Source: an uncultured Opitutaceae bacterium
Lineage (GTDB): Bacteria; Verrucomicrobiota; Verrucomicrobiia; Opitutales; Opitutaceae
Assembly (NCBI GenBank): GCA_937958045.1
Contig: CALFXL010000036.1
Location: forward strand, 1 to 10,200
Reading direction: 5' to 3'
DNA length: 10,200 bases
The notes under the pieces are model-generated. The model worked only from the letters and a program-made list of their open reading frames with translations, was not told the DNA's origin and did not search any database. Of the stretch, positions 9,368-10,200 are shown piece after piece. Numbering within the stretch: the first letter of the stretch is position 1; the number at the start of each line of letters is the position of its first letter. The position numbers were made by a program, and so were the translations under genes.

Positions 9368-9455
9368 TTTCGTGTGACGCGCGGCGCGACGCACCGATTT
9401 TCATTTGCTCGCGCAGGCTTGGCGGCGCACGTTCCGCGTTTCGGCAAAAACAAAC

Positions 9456-10007
9456 GTGAGGCTCCCGCTCTCCATTCACCGCTGGCTCCACCGGAGAAAT
9501 CTTTCGCGCATCAAGATGCGCGGCGGCTTTCTCCACTCGAAGCTCGGAGATCGCATCCTCGACAAAGCGCTTTGGCGCGCCACGCCCGAATCGCTCGCAC
9601 GCGCCTGGCTCATCGGCGCCGCGGTCACGATCATCCCGTTCCTGCCCGGCCAATCGATCATCGCGGGTGTGCTCGGTTTCACGTTTCGCGCCAATCTCCT
9701 GCTCGCGATCGGACTCCAATATCTTTCCAACCCCGTCACCGCAGTCGTGCAGATTCCCGCGTGTTATCTCGTGGGCCGACTCGTCCAAGGCCAGGGCCCC
9801 GTCGCCGTGTGGAAGGAAATCTCCGAACGCGACTGGCAGTTTCTCATCCATCATCCCACGCACCTCGCGCGCGATCTGATTCCGGTCTTCCTCGGATCGA
9901 TCGTGCTCGGCCTCACCATCGGTCTGATCGGCTATTGGGCGATCCTCGCGTGGGGACGCCGCCACAGCGAAGCCGTCGCCCGCAAAAAAGCCTCGCTCGC
10001 GAAATAA
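9456..10007 (+). CDS. DUF2062 domain-containing membrane protein
   Basis: This appears to be a small inner-membrane protein of the DUF2062 type, whose biochemical role is not known. From the GTG at 9456 it has 183 residues. A basic N-terminal region (1-43) leads into a hydrophobic block with ARAWLIGAAVTIIPFLPGQSIIAGVLGF (48-75), RANLLLAIGLQYLSNPVTAVVQIP (78-101) and a further membrane segment near 142-166. The FxPGQ turn, the Arg-Ala-Asn before the second helix and the Asn-Pro-Val-Thr motif are typical of the family. The C terminus is basic (RKKASLAK). The start is uncertain: TTG at 9405 would add 17 residues and ATG at 9516 would remove 20. None has a clear ribosome binding site. It lies about 88 bases after recJ on the same strand and may be cotranscribed, though no functional link is evident. 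Confidence 0.8.
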   Translation: MRLPLSIHRWLHRRNLSRIKMRGGFLHSKLGDRILDKALWRATPESLARAWLIGAAVTIIPFLPGQSIIAGVLGFTFRANLLLAIGLQYLSNPVTAVVQIPACYLVGRLVQGQGPVAVWKEISERDWQFLIHHPTHLARDLIPVFLGSIVLGLTIGLIGYWAILAWGRRHSEAVARKKASLAK

Positions 10008-10041
10008 AGTAAACGCGCAGCAAACGGTGGGACTATACTCC

Positions 10042-10100
10042 CGGGAGCGCCGGCCGCCGGCCGGCTCCTCGTAAACTGCCAGCGGGCCGCCGCGCTCCCA
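10042..10100. repeat. REP-like palindromic element with alternative foldings
   Basis: The left arm CGGGAGCGC-CGGCC can pair in two ways. Near: GGAGC-(GC)-CGGCC with GGCCG-GCTCC (10044-10068), a 10-bp hairpin with a 3-base loop. Far: GGGAGCGC (10043-10050) with GCGCTCCC (10092-10099), extended by CGGCC/GGCCG across a 2-base bulge. No T-run follows, so it is not a standard terminator. GGTGGGA (10026-10032) also mirrors TCCCACC (10096-10102). The outer ends match those of the foldback at 7592-7635. This organisation resembles bacterial REP or REPIN elements, but I see only these two copies in the window. Confidence 0.55.
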
Positions 10101-10104
10101 CCCG

Positions 10105-10124
10105 ACGTTCTCGAAACTGAACGT
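10105..10124. repeat. Small inverted repeat ACGTTC/GAACGT
   Basis: A 6-bp stem (10105-10110 with 10119-10124) encloses the 8-base loop TCGAAACT just right of the larger palindrome. It has no T-run. It may be part of the same repeat cluster or a binding site. Evidence is limited to the symmetry. Confidence 0.3.
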
Positions 10125-10170
10125 TGAGCGCCGCTTCCCCAGGCACTCGCTCCTCCTTCACCGCCCCGCA

Positions 10171-10200
10171 GCATTGGGCATTGCTGCCTGGTACTTGGTA
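10171..10200. repeat. Start of heptamer-like tandem repeats at the right edge
   Basis: The last 30 bases read as consecutive 7-base units: GCATTGG, GCATTGC, a TGCC spacer, TGGTACT and TGGTA (cut by the window edge). Each unit type occurs twice, the first pair with one mismatch. This looks like the beginning of a short tandem heptamer repeat tract in intergenic DNA. GCAGCA/TGCTGC (10168-10173, 10182-10187) can also form a 6-bp stem across the first two units. Only the edge is visible, so copy number is unknown. Confidence 0.4.

Noticed and set aside
7601..9384. Direct repeat TGACGCGCGG at 7601-7610 and 9375-9384, near recJ's 5' end and after its stop
   Set aside because: It is only 10 bases and GC-rich, with no shared flanks, so chance is a sufficient explanation.
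8009..9394. 461-codon minus-strand frame antisense to recJ
   Set aside because: recJ carries every DHH and DHHA1 motif in the other direction. This frame shows only biased acidic antisense composition.

Overview
The window is a GC-rich stretch of bacterial chromosome carrying mostly housekeeping genes. I see no phage, transposon, CRISPR or resistance signature and no rRNA or tRNA gene. The gene set suggests a free-living Gram-negative-type bacterium: a large malic enzyme, a long biosynthetic arginine decarboxylase (SpeA), YajC, and a single-chain SecDF fusion followed by RecJ. My best guess is Verrucomicrobiota, perhaps the Opitutaceae. This rests on general resemblance: the SecDF fusion, GC-rich palindromic intergenic repeats and few Shine-Dalgarno motifs. 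No marker gene in the window confirms it.

Layout. Positions 1-93 hold no supported gene. A minus-strand malic enzyme gene (94-1782) is separated by a 194-base divergent region from a small plus-strand gene (1977-2492) for an unrecognised, helix-rich protein. That gene converges on minus-strand speA (2543-4492) across 50 bases with several inverted repeats. A 97-base divergent region follows, then the plus-strand run yajC (4590-4934), secDF (5046-7586), recJ (about 7649-9367) and a small DUF2062-type membrane protein (about 9456-10007). The last 193 bases are intergenic and full of palindromic and short tandem repeats.

How the genes work together. YajC and SecDF belong to the same export machinery: SecDF is the proton-driven accessory of the SecYEG translocon and YajC is its small membrane partner. 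RecJ, a 5'-to-3' single-strand DNA exonuclease, often sits near secDF in other bacteria. Malic enzyme (malate to pyruvate) and SpeA (arginine to agmatine) are single metabolic genes without pathway neighbours here.

The coding content is conventional, and I do not see a convincing undescribed multi-gene system. The features most worth checking are non-coding. A 16-bp RNA hairpin sits between yajC and secDF and its G-U pairs favour the plus-strand RNA. Two intergenic foldbacks, after secDF and after the DUF2062 gene, share the termini CGGGAGCG and CGCTCCCA. Heptamer-like tandem repeats appear at the right edge. None of the chosen start codons has a strong Shine-Dalgarno motif.
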